Counted from the stretch's first letter, positions 17,716-29,714 are shown. The stretch is 64,000 bases of DNA from Pseudomonas putida (GCF_009883635.2 NZ_CP026115.2:1984001-2048000); one strand, 5' to 3'. Numbers and translations are program-made. Notes: generated by a model not told the origin, from the sequence alone.

Positions 17716-18303
17716 ATGTCTGTACGTTCCGTTTGTGTGTTCTGTGGCGCCAGTATCGGCGCCAACCCCGCCTACCGTGAAGCGGCCGTTGCGCTTGGCC
17801 AGGCCATTGCCCGCCGCGGCCTGACCCTGGTTTATGGCGGAGGTGCGGTCGGCCTGATGGGCACCGTCGCCGATGCGGTCATGGCGGCCGGTGGCGAAGT
17901 GATCGGGATCATTCCGCAAAGCCTGATCAATGCCGAGATCGGCCATAAAGGCCTGAGCCGTCTGGAAGTGGTCGACGGCATGCATGCGCGCAAGGCGCGC
18001 ATGGCCGAGCTGAGCGATGCCTTCATTGCCCTGCCGGGCGGTCTGGGTACGCTGGAGGAGCTGTTCGAGGTGTGGACCTGGGGGCAATTGGGCTATCACG
18101 CCAAGCCGCTGGGGCTGCTTGATGTAAATGGCTTCTATGAAAAGCTCGGCGGGTTCCTCGACCATATCGTCGAAGAAGGCTTCGTACGGCCGCAGCATCG
18201 GGCCATGTTGCTGCTGGCGCAGCAGGCAGATGAGCTGCTGGACGGGATGGAGCGGTTCGAGTCGCCAGTACTCCCCAAGTGGGTCGACAAGAAGCCAGAC
18301 TGA
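17716..18303 (+). CDS. LOG-family protein (Rossmann-fold nucleotide-binding)
   Basis: A 195-residue protein of the LOG family, whose members release free cytokinin-type bases from riboside monophosphates or, in bacteria, hydrolyse nucleotide 5'-monophosphates. The two signature motifs are present: GGGAVGLMG near residue 43 and the catalytic PGGLGTLEE near residue 110. Arg in MHARKARM completes the active-site set. The start was set at the ATG preceded by TGGAGA rather than further upstream. Confidence 0.9.
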   Translation: MSVRSVCVFCGASIGANPAYREAAVALGQAIARRGLTLVYGGGAVGLMGTVADAVMAAGGEVIGIIPQSLINAEIGHKGLSRLEVVDGMHARKARMAELSDAFIALPGGLGTLEELFEVWTWGQLGYHAKPLGLLDVNGFYEKLGGFLDHIVEEGFVRPQHRAMLLLAQQADELLDGMERFESPVLPKWVDKKPD

Positions 18304-18331
18304 TCCGAGATGTTGGGGCTGCTTTGCAGCC

Positions 18332-18407
18332 CTTTCGCGACACAAGGCCGCTCCCACAAAGCACTGCGTACGCCGATCAATGTGGGAGCGGCCTTGTGTC
18401 GCGAAAG
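18332..18407. repeat. Inverted REP-like pair (second type)
   Basis: Two 27-bp arms (18332-18358 and 18381-18407) are exact reverse complements with the core ctttcgcgacacaaggccgc and are flanked by small GC hairpins (ggggctgctttgcagccc and ggaccgcaaagcggtccc). The core differs from the gcgggcttgccc type. It lies between the convergent LOG-family and ygiQ-type genes. Confidence 0.88.
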
Positions 18408-18436
18408 GACCGCAAAGCGGTCCCAAAAGGGGGCAG

Positions 18437-20740
<2,304 letters not shown>

Positions 20741-20844
20741 GTCAGTGACCGGTTCTGGTGTGCAGGGAAATCGCGGGCGCGGAATATAGCACAAATTTTG
20801 ACCAAATCCGACGGTGGTTGTCGGATTCATGTGAGGCCAGTGGC

Positions 20845-22242
20845 TTATTCGTCGTCGTCGAAGTTGTACATGCCCGGCGCGAGGTTCTCGAAGCGGGTGT
20901 ACTTGCCGATGAACGCCAGGCGCACGAAGCCGATAGGGCCGTTCCGCTGTTTACCGATGATGATTTCGGCCACGCCCTTGTGCTCGGTCTCGGGGTGGTA
21001 CACCTCGTCGCGGTACACGAACATGATCACGTCGGCGTCCTGCTCGATTGCACCGGATTCACGCAAGTCGGAGTTGACCGGGCGTTTGTTCGGCCGCTGT
21101 TCCAGGGAGCGGTTCAGCTGCGACAGGGCGATTACCGGGCAGTTGAATTCCTTGGCCAGGGCCTTGAGGGATCGGGAGATCTCGGAAATCTCGTTGGTGC
21201 GGTTGTCACCGGCCGACCCTGGAATCTGCATCAGCTGCAGGTAGTCGACCATGATCATGCCGATTTCACCGTGCTCACGGGCCAGACGACGGGTACGCGC
21301 ACGCATTTCCGAAGGGCTGATGCCGGCGGTGTCGTCGATGAACAGCTTGCGGTCGTTGAGCAGGTTGACTGCCGAGGTCAGGCGCGGCCAGTCGTCGTCA
21401 TCCAGCTGACCGGAACGCACCTTGGTCTGGTCGATGCGCCCAAGCGACGAAAGCATACGCATGATCAGCGATTCACCTGGCATCTCGAGAGAAAACACCA
21501 GCACCGCCTTTTCGCTACGCAGCACGGCGTTCTCCACCAGGTTCATGGCGAAGGTGGTCTTACCCATCGACGGACGGCCGGCGACGATGATCAGGTCGGC
21601 TGCCTGCAGGCCGCTGGTCTTCTCGTCCAGGTCGGTGAAGCCGGTGGACACGCCGGTGATGTCGCTGTCGGAGTTGAACAGCGTGTCGATGCGGTCGATG
21701 GCCATGGTCAACAGTTCGTTGACGCCCACCGGGCCGCCGGTTTTCGGCCGCGCCTCGGCGATCTGGAAAATCTGCCGTTCGGCATCGTCGAGGATTTCTG
21801 CAGCGCCCCGCCCTTGCGGGTTGAAGGCGTTGTCGGCGATGTCGGTGCTGATGCTGATCAGCTGGCGCAGCGTGGCCCGCTCGCGGATGATCGCGGCGTA
21901 GGCCTTGATGTTGGCCACCGACGGGGTGTTCTTGGCCAATTCGGCCAGGTACGCCAGGCCGCCGACCTGGGAAGAGACGCCTTCCTTGTCCAGCTGCTCG
22001 TGCAGGGTCACCACGTCGAATGGCTGGTTGGCGTCGGCCAACTTGTGCACGGCACGGAAGATCAGGCGGTGGTCATGCCGGTAGAAATCGCCATCCGACA
22101 CCTGGTCCAGCACCCGCTCCCAGGCATTGTTGTCCAGCATCAGGCCACCGAGCACGGCCTGTTCGGCCTCGATGGAATGCGGCGGCACCTTCAGGGCAGC
22201 GGTTTGCAGGTCGAGCTGTTCGGAGTTGGTGATCTCGTTCAT
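20845..22242 (-). CDS. dnaB: Replicative DNA helicase DnaB
   Basis: A 465-residue hexameric helicase that unwinds the fork 5' to 3'. The N-terminal DnaG-interacting domain ([22 protein letters not shown]) is followed by a linker and a RecA-like motor, with Walker [14 protein letters not shown], Walker [13 protein letters not shown] and the arginine-finger region. Start MNEITN at 22242 fits the known family N-terminus; an upstream in-frame ATG would add 14 unrelated residues. A terminator-like hairpin lies between rplI and this gene, so dnaB is fed by read-through or its own promoter. Confidence 0.96.
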   Translation of the reverse strand: MNEITNSEQLDLQTAALKVPPHSIEAEQAVLGGLMLDNNAWERVLDQVSDGDFYRHDHRLIFRAVHKLADANQPFDVVTLHEQLDKEGVSSQVGGLAYLAELAKNTPSVANIKAYAAIIRERATLRQLISISTDIADNAFNPQGRGAAEILDDAERQIFQIAEARPKTGGPVGVNELLTMAIDRIDTLFNSDSDITGVSTGFTDLDEKTSGLQAADLIIVAGRPSMGKTTFAMNLVENAVLRSEKAVLVFSLEMPGESLIMRMLSSLGRIDQTKVRSGQLDDDDWPRLTSAVNLLNDRKLFIDDTAGISPSEMRARTRRLAREHGEIGMIMVDYLQLMQIPGSAGDNRTNEISEISRSLKALAKEFNCPVIALSQLNRSLEQRPNKRPVNSDLRESGAIEQDADVIMFVYRDEVYHPETEHKGVAEIIIGKQRNGPIGFVRLAFIGKYTRFENLAPGMYNFDDDE

Positions 22243-22264
22243 GGCCACGAAAGAATTCTGGAGG

Positions 22265-22309
22265 ATGAAAAAGACAAAGGGCACGGCCTGAATGAACAGG
22301 ACCGTGCCC
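22265..22309 (-). terminator. Rho-independent terminator between rplI and dnaB
   Basis: On the minus strand GGGCACGGTCCTG and CAGGCCGTGCCC form a 12-bp stem (one bulge) with a 6-base loop, followed by TTTGTCTTTTT. It separates the highly expressed ribosomal genes from dnaB. Confidence 0.8.
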
Positions 22310-22353
22310 GATGTTAACCGGCTATCCCGTGAGGGACCACCAGTCAGCGCAGC

Positions 22354-22800
22354 TTAGGCAGCTACGACGACCACACGTACGGTGGCTTCAACGTCGCTGT
22401 GCAGGTGCACGGCTACGTCGTATTCGCCAACCTGACGGATGGTGCCGTTCGGCAGACGAACTTCAGCTTTGGCCACTTCAACGCCGGAGGCGGTCAGGGC
22501 GTCAGCGATGTCGTGGGTGCCGATCGAACCGAACAGCTTGCCTTCGTCGCCAGCGGTGGCAGTGATGGTCACTTCCAGCTCGGCCAGTTGGGCAGCACGG
22601 CTTTCAGCCGAAGCTTTACGGTCAGCAGCTGCTTTTTCCAGCTCGGCGCGACGCTCTTCGAACGCAGCCAGGTTGGCGGCGTTGGCAACGGTGGCCTTGC
22701 CGAATGGCAGCAGGAAGTTACGGCCGTAACCAGCCTTAACTTTAACTTTGTCGCCCAGGTTGCCCAGGTTAGCGACTTTTTCCAGCAGGATCAGTTCCAT
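22354..22800 (-). CDS. rplI: 50S ribosomal protein L9
   Basis: A 148-residue bL9. The N-terminal rRNA-binding domain [20 protein letters not shown] with GYGRNFLLP is textbook, followed by the long connecting helix and the C-terminal domain ([10 protein letters not shown]). It is the last gene of the rpsF-rpsR-DUF2232-rplI transcript. Confidence 0.98.
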   Translation of the reverse strand: MELILLEKVANLGNLGDKVKVKAGYGRNFLLPFGKATVANAANLAAFEERRAELEKAAADRKASAESRAAQLAELEVTITATAGDEGKLFGSIGTHDIADALTASGVEVAKAEVRLPNGTIRQVGEYDVAVHLHSDVEATVRVVVVAA

Positions 22801-22820
22801 TTGGTAAAACCTCTTAACTT

Positions 22821-23684
22821 TTAACCTTCACCGTTCGCGGAGTCTTTCCCCGGAGGGGACTTGCGACCGCGAAAATCAATCAGGCTGTCGACAATGGCCA
22901 GGACCATCAGCAACGGGTAGATCAGCTGCATGATCAGCGGCAACGTCACGTACATGCCCACCAGCCAGAAACCGGCCAGTCGCCCCTGCGCCACAAGGCC
23001 GTGCATCAAGGCGATGCCAGCCAGCACCAGTACCAGGCTCGACGCCGATGCCAGGATGATGAACTGCGACCCGATAAACGGAGCCACCACCATCACTGCC
23101 ACCAAGACCGCCATGGTCTGTTTCGGCAACTTCAGTTCGCGAAACTCGCGACCGAAGCCTCCAGGGTTGTACAACGCTGCCTGCCAATAACGCGCCAGCA
23201 CCAGGGCCAACACGCTGAACAATTGCACCGTCACTGCTGTGGAAGCGACCAGCACAGGGCGGATCAGCTCACCGGAGAGCACCGGCTCGCCTTCGATTTT
23301 CGGCATGGCTTCGGCAAACGCCTTGGCCAGCACATCGAAGGTCTGCGCCAGGGCCATGTCGAGCACGAGGCTGAAAACCACGGCAAACACGGCACTGGCG
23401 ACCAGCACACGGCTCCAGGGATGCTCGGCGCGCAACAGCGCGGCCAGGCCCAGGGCACCGGCAATCACCAGGAAGGTGATCGGATCGCCCATGAACCACA
23501 CGGCCAGCCCGGCCAGCAGGCCGCCGGCGATGACCGTTGAAGCATCCTTGAACCCACGCCGCAGCAGCACAAGGCTGCCGGCAGCGGCACTCAACCAGAA
23601 CAGCAGCGGCAGTACCGCGCTGATGACCACCACCAGGGTGGCCTGCACACGACCGCGCATGATGAAACTTGCTAACGCTCGCAT
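22821..23684 (-). CDS. DUF2232 multi-spanning membrane protein
   Basis: A 287-residue protein with about eight hydrophobic segments and a charged C-terminus ([16 protein letters not shown]), matching the YybS/DUF2232 family. It lies inside the ribosomal cluster between rpsR and rplI, a position it keeps in Pseudomonas. TAAGGG precedes the ATG. Function is unknown. Confidence 0.85.
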   Translation of the reverse strand: MRALASFIMRGRVQATLVVVISAVLPLLFWLSAAAGSLVLLRRGFKDASTVIAGGLLAGLAVWFMGDPITFLVIAGALGLAALLRAEHPWSRVLVASAVFAVVFSLVLDMALAQTFDVLAKAFAEAMPKIEGEPVLSGELIRPVLVASTAVTVQLFSVLALVLARYWQAALYNPGGFGREFRELKLPKQTMAVLVAVMVVAPFIGSQFIILASASSLVLVLAGIALMHGLVAQGRLAGFWLVGMYVTLPLIMQLIYPLLMVLAIVDSLIDFRGRKSPPGKDSANGEG

Positions 23685-23717
23685 GCTAATCCCTTACTGC
23701 TTGTCGACGACCCGGTC

Positions 23718-23948
23718 TCAGCGGCCGTGGCTGTCGGTGTAGGGCAGCAGGGCCAGGAAGCGGGCGCGCTTGATAGCGGTAGCCAGCTGACGCTGATAAC
23801 GAGCTTTGGTACCGGTGATACGGCTTGGAACGATCTTGCCGGTTTCGGATACGTAAGCTTTCAGGGTGTTGAGATCTTTGAAGTCGATCTCTTTCACGTC
23901 TTCAGCAGTGAAGCGGCAGAATTTACGACGACGGAAGAAACGTGCCAT
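23718..23948 (-). CDS. rpsR: 30S ribosomal protein S18
   Basis: A 76-residue bS18 starting [30 protein letters not shown], with the conserved [28 protein letters not shown] core. It forms a heterodimer with S6 on 16S rRNA and is co-transcribed with rpsF. Confidence 0.99.
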   Translation of the reverse strand: MARFFRRRKFCRFTAEDVKEIDFKDLNTLKAYVSETGKIVPSRITGTKARYQRQLATAIKRARFLALLPYTDSHGR

Positions 23949-23976
23949 TTAATAGGCTCCTCTAAAGGTCCGTGGA

Positions 23977-24402
23977 TTACTCGTCAGCGTTATCGCTGGA
24001 GTCGCTGTCATTGCTGTCGTCGCCGTCGGCGGACTCAGCATGCTCAGGACGCTCACGACGCTCACGGCGCTCGCTGCGGTTTTCTTCAGCCTTCAGCATC
24101 TCGGACTGGCCGGTTACGGCTTCGTCGCGACGGATGACGAGGTTACGGATAACGGCATCGTTGTAGCGGAAGTTGTCTTCCAGCTCGGCCAGGGCCTTGC
24201 CGGTGCACTCAACGTTCAGCATCACGTAGTGAGCCTTGTGAACATTGTTGATTGCGTAGGCCAGTTGACGACGGCCCCAGTCTTCCAGGCGGTGGATCTT
24301 GCCGCCATCTTCTTCGATCAGCTTGGTGTAACGCTCAACCATGCCGCCGACTTGCTCGCTCTGGTCCGGGTGAACCAGGAAGATGATTTCGTAATGACGC
24401 AT
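23977..24402 (-). CDS. rpsF: 30S ribosomal protein S6
   Basis: A 141-residue bS6 ([46 protein letters not shown] core). The C-terminus is a long acidic tail of Glu, Asp and Ser, the segment that receives RimK glutamates in gammaproteobacteria. TAAGGAG lies just upstream. It heads the ribosomal transcript. Confidence 0.98.
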   Translation of the reverse strand: MRHYEIIFLVHPDQSEQVGGMVERYTKLIEEDGGKIHRLEDWGRRQLAYAINNVHKAHYVMLNVECTGKALAELEDNFRYNDAVIRNLVIRRDEAVTGQSEMLKAEENRSERRERRERPEHAESADGDDSNDSDSSDNADE

Positions 24403-24424
24403 GAATGCTCCTTACGGGTTAGTA

Positions 24425-24448
24425 GTCTGCCAGCGTATCTGGTCAGAC
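24425..24448 (-). promoter_or_regulatory. Leader hairpin upstream of rpsF
   Basis: In the rpsF leader a stem-loop GTCTG-a-CCAG...CTGG-CAGAC ends about 20 bases before the start, next to the ribosome-binding site. The S6:S18 complex represses its own operon through a structured leader in many bacteria; whether this hairpin is that element is an inference. Confidence 0.35.
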
Positions 24449-24591
24449 AAGGAGTGAATGACACTGTATGTCTTGCACGGAGGGGAGGCACATAGGCGCC
24501 TGCCAGCTCGGCAAGGGGCGCAATTGTAGAGAAGGCGGGGCGTACAAGCAAGACGATTGGTGATTATTTGAACAGCCGGAAACACTTTATT

Positions 24592-24638
24592 CCTGTACTG
24601 GCCTCTTCGCGGGCAAGCCCACGAAGAGGCCGGAACAG
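24592..24638. repeat. REP-type hairpin downstream of rlmB
   Basis: Imperfect palindrome around ggcctcttcgcgggcaagcccacgaagaggcc, extended by cctgt/acagg arms. It belongs to the same family as the hairpin at 7817 and lies after the rlmB stop, where it may act as transcript end. Confidence 0.8.
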
Positions 24639-24648
24639 GTTTATGCCA

Positions 24649-25395
24649 TCAGCGCTTGGCCTGACGCTGGCGCACGGCCTCGAACAGGCAGACGCCCGTC
24701 GCCACCGACACGTTCAGGCTGCTCACGCTACCGCTCATCGGCAACTTCACCAGGAAGTCGCAATGCTCGCGGGTCAGCCGGCGCATGCCCTTGCCTTCCG
24801 CGCCCATGATCATCACCAGCGGGCCGGTCAGGTCCTGCTGGTAGATCTCCTGCTCAGCCTCGCCAGCGGTACCCACCACCCACAGGCCACGCTGCTGCAG
24901 TTTCTCCAGCGTGCGCGCCAGGTTGGTCACGGCGACCAGCGGAATCACCTCCGCCGCACCGCAGGCCACCTTGCGCACTACCGGCGTCAGGGTGGCCGAC
25001 TTGTCCTTGGGCACGATCACCGCCGTGGCGCCGGCCGCATCGGCGGTGCGCAGGCAAGCGCCAAGGTTGTGCGGGTCGGTCACGCCATCCAGCACCAGGA
25101 TCAGCGGTGGGGTTTCACTGCGCTCGAGCAGCTCCTCGAGCATCAACTCGCCCCACACCTGGCTCGGGCTCACCTCGGCAACCACGCCCTGGTGCACGCC
25201 TTCGACCCAGGCATCCAGCTCACGGCGCTCGGCCTGGCCGACCGGCACGCGGTTTTCTGCGGCCAGCTCCAGCAGCGCCTGGATGCGCGGCTCGCTGCGC
25301 CCTTCCGACAGCCAGATCTGCTTGACCCGCTTCGGATGGTGCTGCAGCAGTGCCTGCACGGCGTGCACGCCGTAGATCTTTTCCAGCTGACTCAT
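24649..25395 (-). CDS. rlmB: 23S rRNA 2'-O-methyltransferase (Gm2251)
   Basis: A 248-residue SpoU-family (SPOUT) methyltransferase. The N-terminal substrate-binding domain (KIYGVHAVQALL) is followed by the three SPOUT motifs: DGVTDPHNLGACLRTADA, IMGAEGKGMRRLT and PMSGSVSSLNVSVATGVCLFE. Its ATG overlaps the rnr stop by 4 bases, so RNase R and this rRNA-modifying enzyme are translated together. Confidence 0.96.
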   Translation of the reverse strand: MSQLEKIYGVHAVQALLQHHPKRVKQIWLSEGRSEPRIQALLELAAENRVPVGQAERRELDAWVEGVHQGVVAEVSPSQVWGELMLEELLERSETPPLILVLDGVTDPHNLGACLRTADAAGATAVIVPKDKSATLTPVVRKVACGAAEVIPLVAVTNLARTLEKLQQRGLWVVGTAGEAEQEIYQQDLTGPLVMIMGAEGKGMRRLTREHCDFLVKLPMSGSVSSLNVSVATGVCLFEAVRQRQAKR

Positions 25396-27977
25396 GACTT
25401 GTTCTTGCTCTTGCGTGGCGCGCCGGATTTCGGCGGGCCTTTACGGTGCTTGGTCGGCTTGCCGGACGGTTTGCCGCCCTTGTCCGACTTGCTGCTGGCG
25501 TGGCCGCTGGTGCGCGCCTCGCTCATCAGCGCCTTTTTCATTTCACGGCTCTTGCGCACTTCGGCGTTGCGCTGCACGGCGTCTTTCGGGAAGTACGCCT
25601 CGGCAGTCTCGCTCTTGCGGCTGCGCGGCTTAGGCGTGGCCTTGGCTTCGACCGCTGGCTCGGACTTTTCGGACTTCTCGGCAGCTGGCGCGGCAGCACC
25701 ACGCCCCTTGCGGCCAATCGGCGCATTGAGCTGCTGCTCGGAGACTTCGAAGTCGATCTTGCGCTCGTCGAGGTCGACGCGCATGACCTTGACCTCGATG
25801 GTGTCGCCCAGGCGGAAGCTGCGTCCGGTACGCTCGCCCGACAGGCGGTGGTGCACCGGGTCGAAGTGGTAGTAATCGCCCGGCAGCGCACTGACGTGCA
25901 CCAGGCCTTCCACATAGATGTCGGTCAGTTCGACGAACAGGCCGAAACCCGTGACCGCGGTGATCACACCCGGGAAGGTTTCGCCCACGCGATCCTTCAT
26001 GAACTCGCACTTGAGCCAGTTGACTACGTCACGGGTGGCTTCGTCGGCGCGGCGCTCGGTCATCGAGCACTGCTCGCCGAGCTGGTCGAGGGCGTTCACG
26101 TCGTACGGGTAGATACGCGCCTTGGGGATGCTCATGGCGCCAGCACGTTTGACGTGCGGGGTGTCGACCTTGGAACGGATGATGCTGCGGATGGCGCGGT
26201 GCACCAGCAGGTCCGGGTAACGGCGGATCGGCGAGGTGAAGTGGGTGTACGCCTCGTAGTTCAAGCCGAAGTGGCCGTTGTTGTCGGTGCTGTACACCGC
26301 CTGGCTCAGCGAGCGCAGCATCACGGTCTGGATCAGGTGGAAGTCCGGGCGCCCGGCGATGCTCGCCAGCAGGGCCTGGTAGTCCTTCGGCGACGGGTCC
26401 TTGCCCTTGTGCAGGCTCAGGCCCAGCTCGCCGAGGAAGGCACGCAGTTTTTCCAGGCGCTCCGGCGGCGGGCCGTCGTGCACGCGATACAGGGCTGGCA
26501 CTTCGTGCTTCTGCAGGAACGCAGCGGTAGCGACGTTGGCCGCCAGCATGCATTCTTCGATCAGCTTGTGGGCATCGTTGCGCACGGTCGGGCGGATTTC
26601 CGCGATCTTGCGCTCGTCACCGAAGATGATGCGGGTTTCCTGGGTCTCGAAGTCGATGGCACCCCGGGCGTGACGGGCATCCAGCAGCACCTTGTACAGG
26701 TTGTACAGGTTCTTCAGGTCCGGCAGGACCTCCTTGTACTCCTCGCGCAGCGCCTTGCCCTCACGGGTACGGGCATGTTCGAGCATGCTGCTGACCTTGT
26801 TGTAGGTCAGGCGGGCGTGGGAGTGGATAACGCCTTCGTAGAACTGATAGTCGACCATCTGGCCGGCTTTGTTCATGGTCATTTCACAGACCATGGCCAG
26901 GCGATCGACATGCGGGTTCAGCGAGCACAGGCCGTTGGACAGCTCTTCGGGGAGCATCGGCACCACGCGCTCGGGGAAGTACACCGAGTTGCCGCGCTGC
27001 TGGGCTTCGTTGTCCAGGGCCGAGCCCAGGCGTACGTAGCTGGAGACGTCGGCGATGGCCACATACAGGCGCCAGCCGCCAGAGAACATGCGCAGCTTGC
27101 CCAGCGGTTCGCAGTAGACGGCGTCATCGAAGTCGCGGGCATCCTCGCCGTCGATGGTGACGAACGGCAGGTGACGCAGGTCGATGCGCTTCTCTTTGTC
27201 CTTCTCTTCGACTTCGGAGCGGAACTTGCGCGCCTCCTTGACCACATCGTTGGGCCAGACATGGGGAATGTCGTAGCTGCGCAGGGCAACGTCGATTTCC
27301 ATGCCCGGCGCCATGTAGTTGCCGATCACCTCGACCACATCGCCCTGCGGCTGGAAGCGCGGGGTAGGCCAGTGGGTGATCTTGATCTCGACGAACTGGC
27401 CGATCTTGGCACCACCGTTACGCCCGGCGGTCACCAGCACTTCCTGCTGGATCTTCGGGTTATCCGGGGTCACGTAGCCGATGCCGCCTTCTTCGAAGTA
27501 GCGGCCGACCACGCTTTCATGGGCGCGGGAGATGACTTCGACCAGCACGCCTTCGCGACGGCCACGGCGGTCGACGCCCGAGACGCGGGCCAGGCCGCGG
27601 TCGCCGTCGAACACCAGGCGCATCTGCGACGGGCTGAGGAACAGGTCGTCGCTGCCGTCATCGGGGATAAGGAAGCCAAAGCCGTCACGGTGGCCGGAGA
27701 CACGGCCACAGATCAGGTCCAGTTTGTCTACCGGGGCATAAGTGCCGCGCCGGGTATAGATAAGCTGGCCGTCACGCTCCATGGCCCGCAGGCGGCGACG
27801 CAGGGCTTCGATCTGGTCTTCTTCATAGAGACCGAACTCTGCCGCCAGCTCCTCGCGCGCGGCCGGTTCGCCACGGTCGGCGAGGCGCTGCAGGATCAGC
27901 TCACGGCTGGGAATGGGGTTGTCGTATTTTTCCGCTTCGCGAGCGGCCTCGGGATCGAGGGATTGCCAATCGGCCAT
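25392..27977 (-). CDS. rnr: Ribonuclease R
   Basis: An 861-residue 3'-5' exoribonuclease that degrades structured RNA. Order: a winged-helix N-terminal region (SRELILQRLADRGEPAAREELAA), cold-shock domains (GRVSGHRDGFGFLIPDDGSDDLFLS), the RNB catalytic domain with the metal-binding Asp cluster DGEDARDFDDAVY, an S1 domain (GETFPGVITAVTGFGLFVELTDIYVEG) and a long Lys/Arg/Ser-rich tail that aids unwinding. Length is a little above E. coli RNase R. Co-translated with rlmB. Confidence 0.97.
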   Translation of the reverse strand: MADWQSLDPEAAREAEKYDNPIPSRELILQRLADRGEPAAREELAAEFGLYEEDQIEALRRRLRAMERDGQLIYTRRGTYAPVDKLDLICGRVSGHRDGFGFLIPDDGSDDLFLSPSQMRLVFDGDRGLARVSGVDRRGRREGVLVEVISRAHESVVGRYFEEGGIGYVTPDNPKIQQEVLVTAGRNGGAKIGQFVEIKITHWPTPRFQPQGDVVEVIGNYMAPGMEIDVALRSYDIPHVWPNDVVKEARKFRSEVEEKDKEKRIDLRHLPFVTIDGEDARDFDDAVYCEPLGKLRMFSGGWRLYVAIADVSSYVRLGSALDNEAQQRGNSVYFPERVVPMLPEELSNGLCSLNPHVDRLAMVCEMTMNKAGQMVDYQFYEGVIHSHARLTYNKVSSMLEHARTREGKALREEYKEVLPDLKNLYNLYKVLLDARHARGAIDFETQETRIIFGDERKIAEIRPTVRNDAHKLIEECMLAANVATAAFLQKHEVPALYRVHDGPPPERLEKLRAFLGELGLSLHKGKDPSPKDYQALLASIAGRPDFHLIQTVMLRSLSQAVYSTDNNGHFGLNYEAYTHFTSPIRRYPDLLVHRAIRSIIRSKVDTPHVKRAGAMSIPKARIYPYDVNALDQLGEQCSMTERRADEATRDVVNWLKCEFMKDRVGETFPGVITAVTGFGLFVELTDIYVEGLVHVSALPGDYYHFDPVHHRLSGERTGRSFRLGDTIEVKVMRVDLDERKIDFEVSEQQLNAPIGRKGRGAAAPAAEKSEKSEPAVEAKATPKPRSRKSETAEAYFPKDAVQRNAEVRKSREMKKALMSEARTSGHASSKSDKGGKPSGKPTKHRKGPPKSGAPRKSKNKS

Positions 27978-28140
27978 CAGAAGGGGTTCACCTTGGGGTA
28001 TATAGATAGGAATTCTGGCATGTGCGTATTGAAACCGGAAATGTCAGCCTTGGACAGCCCCCGCTGCTGTGTATAGAGAGGGGCAATAGGCCTTCGGAAT
28101 CAACAAGTTGAATTTTTTGAAATTTTTTTCGCTTGGGGGG

Positions 28141-28169
28141 TTTACAGCCCTCCGGACCGTCCGTATAGT
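28141..28169 (+). promoter_or_regulatory. Sigma70 promoter of the tRNA-Leu genes
   Basis: TTTACA (28141-28146) and TATAGT (28164-28169) are spaced by 17 bases and followed by a GC-rich discriminator (GCGC), the arrangement of stringently controlled stable-RNA promoters. An A/T-rich tract (gaattttttgaaattttttt) just upstream resembles an UP element. Confidence 0.8.
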
Positions 28170-28248
28170 GCGCACCACAACGACGGACAAGCCCGAAGTT
28201 GTAGTAGAGATGAGCGGCGCTGTAAAGCATCTTTTATCTCGAATGTGT

Positions 28249-28335
28249 GCCCAGGTGGCGGAATTGGTAGACGCGCTGGTTTCAGGTATCAGTGACCGCA
28301 AGGTCGTGGAAGTTCGAGTCTTCTCCTGGGCACCA
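28249..28335 (+). tRNA. tRNA-Leu (CAG)
   Basis: An 87-base class II tRNA with acceptor stem GCCCAGG/CCTGGGC, encoded CCA, D-loop AATTGGTAGAC, anticodon loop TTCAGGT (anticodon CAG) on stem CTGGT/ATCAG, a long variable arm (TGACCGCAAGGTCG) and T-loop GTTCGAGTC. It reads CUG codons, the dominant Leu codon of this genome. Confidence 0.97.
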
Positions 28336-28345
28336 AATATTTTCA

Positions 28346-28373
28346 AGTAACAGATGACCAAGGATCTGTTACT
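28346..28373 (+). other. Spacer hairpin between the two tRNAs
   Basis: A perfect 10-bp stem AGTAACAGAT/ATCTGTTACT with an 8-base loop lies between the two tRNA genes. It has no T tract; it is probably a processing structure in the precursor. Confidence 0.5.
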
Positions 28374-28423
28374 ACTGTGTGAAAGCGAACGATAGTCGCC
28401 TTCTCCAGATGATGTAAAGCTTT

Positions 28424-28510
28424 GCCCAGGTGGCGGAATTGGTAGACGCGCTGGTTTCAGGTATCAGTGACCGCAAGGTCGTGGAAGTTCGAGTCTTCTC
28501 CTGGGCACCA
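28424..28510 (+). tRNA. tRNA-Leu (CAG), second identical copy
   Basis: An exact copy of the 87-base tRNA at 28249, separated from it by 88 bases and sharing the upstream promoter and downstream terminator. Duplication fits heavy use of CUG codons. Confidence 0.97.
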
Positions 28511-28513
28511 TAC

Positions 28514-28544
28514 AAAAACCCACTAGCTTGCTAGTGGGTTTTTT
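28514..28544 (+). terminator. Terminator of the tRNA-Leu operon
   Basis: AAACCCACTAGC/GCTAGTGGGTTT stem with a 2-base loop, followed by TTTT, a few bases after the second tRNA. Confidence 0.92.
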
Positions 28545-28642
28545 CTTGCCTGCGTTTTTTGTATCCCCCTCCCTACTCCCCTCGCAGCCCCGGCATTACA
28601 CGTTTGTCTGCCGATGAATTTCTCGTCACCCGGCCACTTGAG

Positions 28643-28656
28643 AAACGATTTCGTTT
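28643..28656. promoter_or_regulatory. Palindrome AAACGATTTCGTTT upstream of the iron transporter
   Basis: A 14-bp perfect palindrome about 45 bases before the iron-binding protein start. Iron genes are usually under Fur, but this matches the 19-bp Fur consensus poorly (roughly half the positions), so the regulator is unclear. Confidence 0.3.
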
Positions 28657-28700
28657 ACCATTGTTTCCGAATATGTAGCCGTAAGCGAGGAAGTACCCGC

Positions 28701-29714
28701 ATGACGATCCGCCCGCAACCGCTGATGCGCACCCTGGCTGCCGCAGTTCTGAGCCTGGTGATCGGCGCTCCGGCCGCCCTGGCAGACGAACCGGTCACGC
28801 TGACCATGTACAACGGCCAGCACAAGGAAATCGGCGAAGCCATCGCCAAGGCCTACGAGGCCAAGACCGGTATCCACATCAATATCCGCAAGGGCAGCAG
28901 CAACCAGCTGGCCAGCCAGATCATCGAGGAAGGCGACCGCTCGCCAGCCGACATCATCTATACCGAAGAGTCTCCACCGCTGAACAACCTGGGTGAGCTG
29001 GGTCTGCTGGCGAAGATCGACGATGCCACCGCGAGCATGGTGCCCCCGGAGTACGTAGGCGCCAACGGTACCTGGATGGGCATCACCGCCCGCACCCGCA
29101 TCGTGGTGTTCAACCCGAAGAAGGTCGACGAGAAAGATCTGCCGACCACGGTCATGGATTTCGCCAACCCGGAGTGGGAAGGGCGCGTCGGCTATGTACC
29201 GACCAGCGGCGCCTTCCAGGAACAGGCCGTGGCCATCCTGAAGATGCACGGGCGTGAAGCCACCGAAGAATGGCTGACCGGCCTGAAGGCCTTCGGCAAG
29301 ACCTACACCAACAACATGGTCGCCCTCAAGGCCGTGGAAAAAGGTGAAGTCGCTGCGGTACTGGTGAACAACTACTACTGGTATGCGCTGCAGCGTGAGC
29401 GCGGCAAGCTCGACACCAAGCTCTATTACCTGGCCGATGGCGATGCCGGCAATCTGGTCACCATCTCCGGCGCCGCCGTGGTCAAGGCCAGCAAGCACCC
29501 GAAAGAATCCCAGGCCCTGCTCAACTGGATGGCCAGCGAAGAAGGCCAGCGCGTGATCACCCAGACCACCGCCGAATACCCGCTGCACAAGGGCATGGTC
29601 TCCGACCGTGGCCTGAAGCCGTTCGAAGACTTGCGCCCGCCGAAGATCTCGCCAGCCGACCTGGGCAATGCCGAGGAAGCGCTGGAGCTTGAACGCGAGG
29701 TCGGCCTGCTCTGA
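28701..29714 (+). CDS. Fe(III) ABC transporter periplasmic binding protein (FbpA/HitA-like)
   Basis: A 337-residue periplasmic ferric-ion binding protein. The signal peptide ends near ALADEPV. The fold shows YNGQHKEIGEAIAKAYEAKTGI at the N-terminus, ADIIYTEESPPLNNLGELGLL, and the adjacent Tyr pair of the iron site in NNYYWYAL. The start has GAGGAA upstream. The stop overlaps the permease start by one base (TGATG). Similar to HitA/AfuA as remembered. Confidence 0.9.
   Translation: MTIRPQPLMRTLAAAVLSLVIGAPAALADEPVTLTMYNGQHKEIGEAIAKAYEAKTGIHINIRKGSSNQLASQIIEEGDRSPADIIYTEESPPLNNLGELGLLAKIDDATASMVPPEYVGANGTWMGITARTRIVVFNPKKVDEKDLPTTVMDFANPEWEGRVGYVPTSGAFQEQAVAILKMHGREATEEWLTGLKAFGKTYTNNMVALKAVEKGEVAAVLVNNYYWYALQRERGKLDTKLYYLADGDAGNLVTISGAAVVKASKHPKESQALLNWMASEEGQRVITQTTAEYPLHKGMVSDRGLKPFEDLRPPKISPADLGNAEEALELEREVGLL

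Noticed and set aside
25446..28076. 876-codon plus-strand frame over rnr
   Set aside because: Antisense to RNase R, whose catalytic motifs and domain order are intact.
28108..28350. Frame across the first tRNA
   Set aside because: It runs through a tRNA gene and its promoter.
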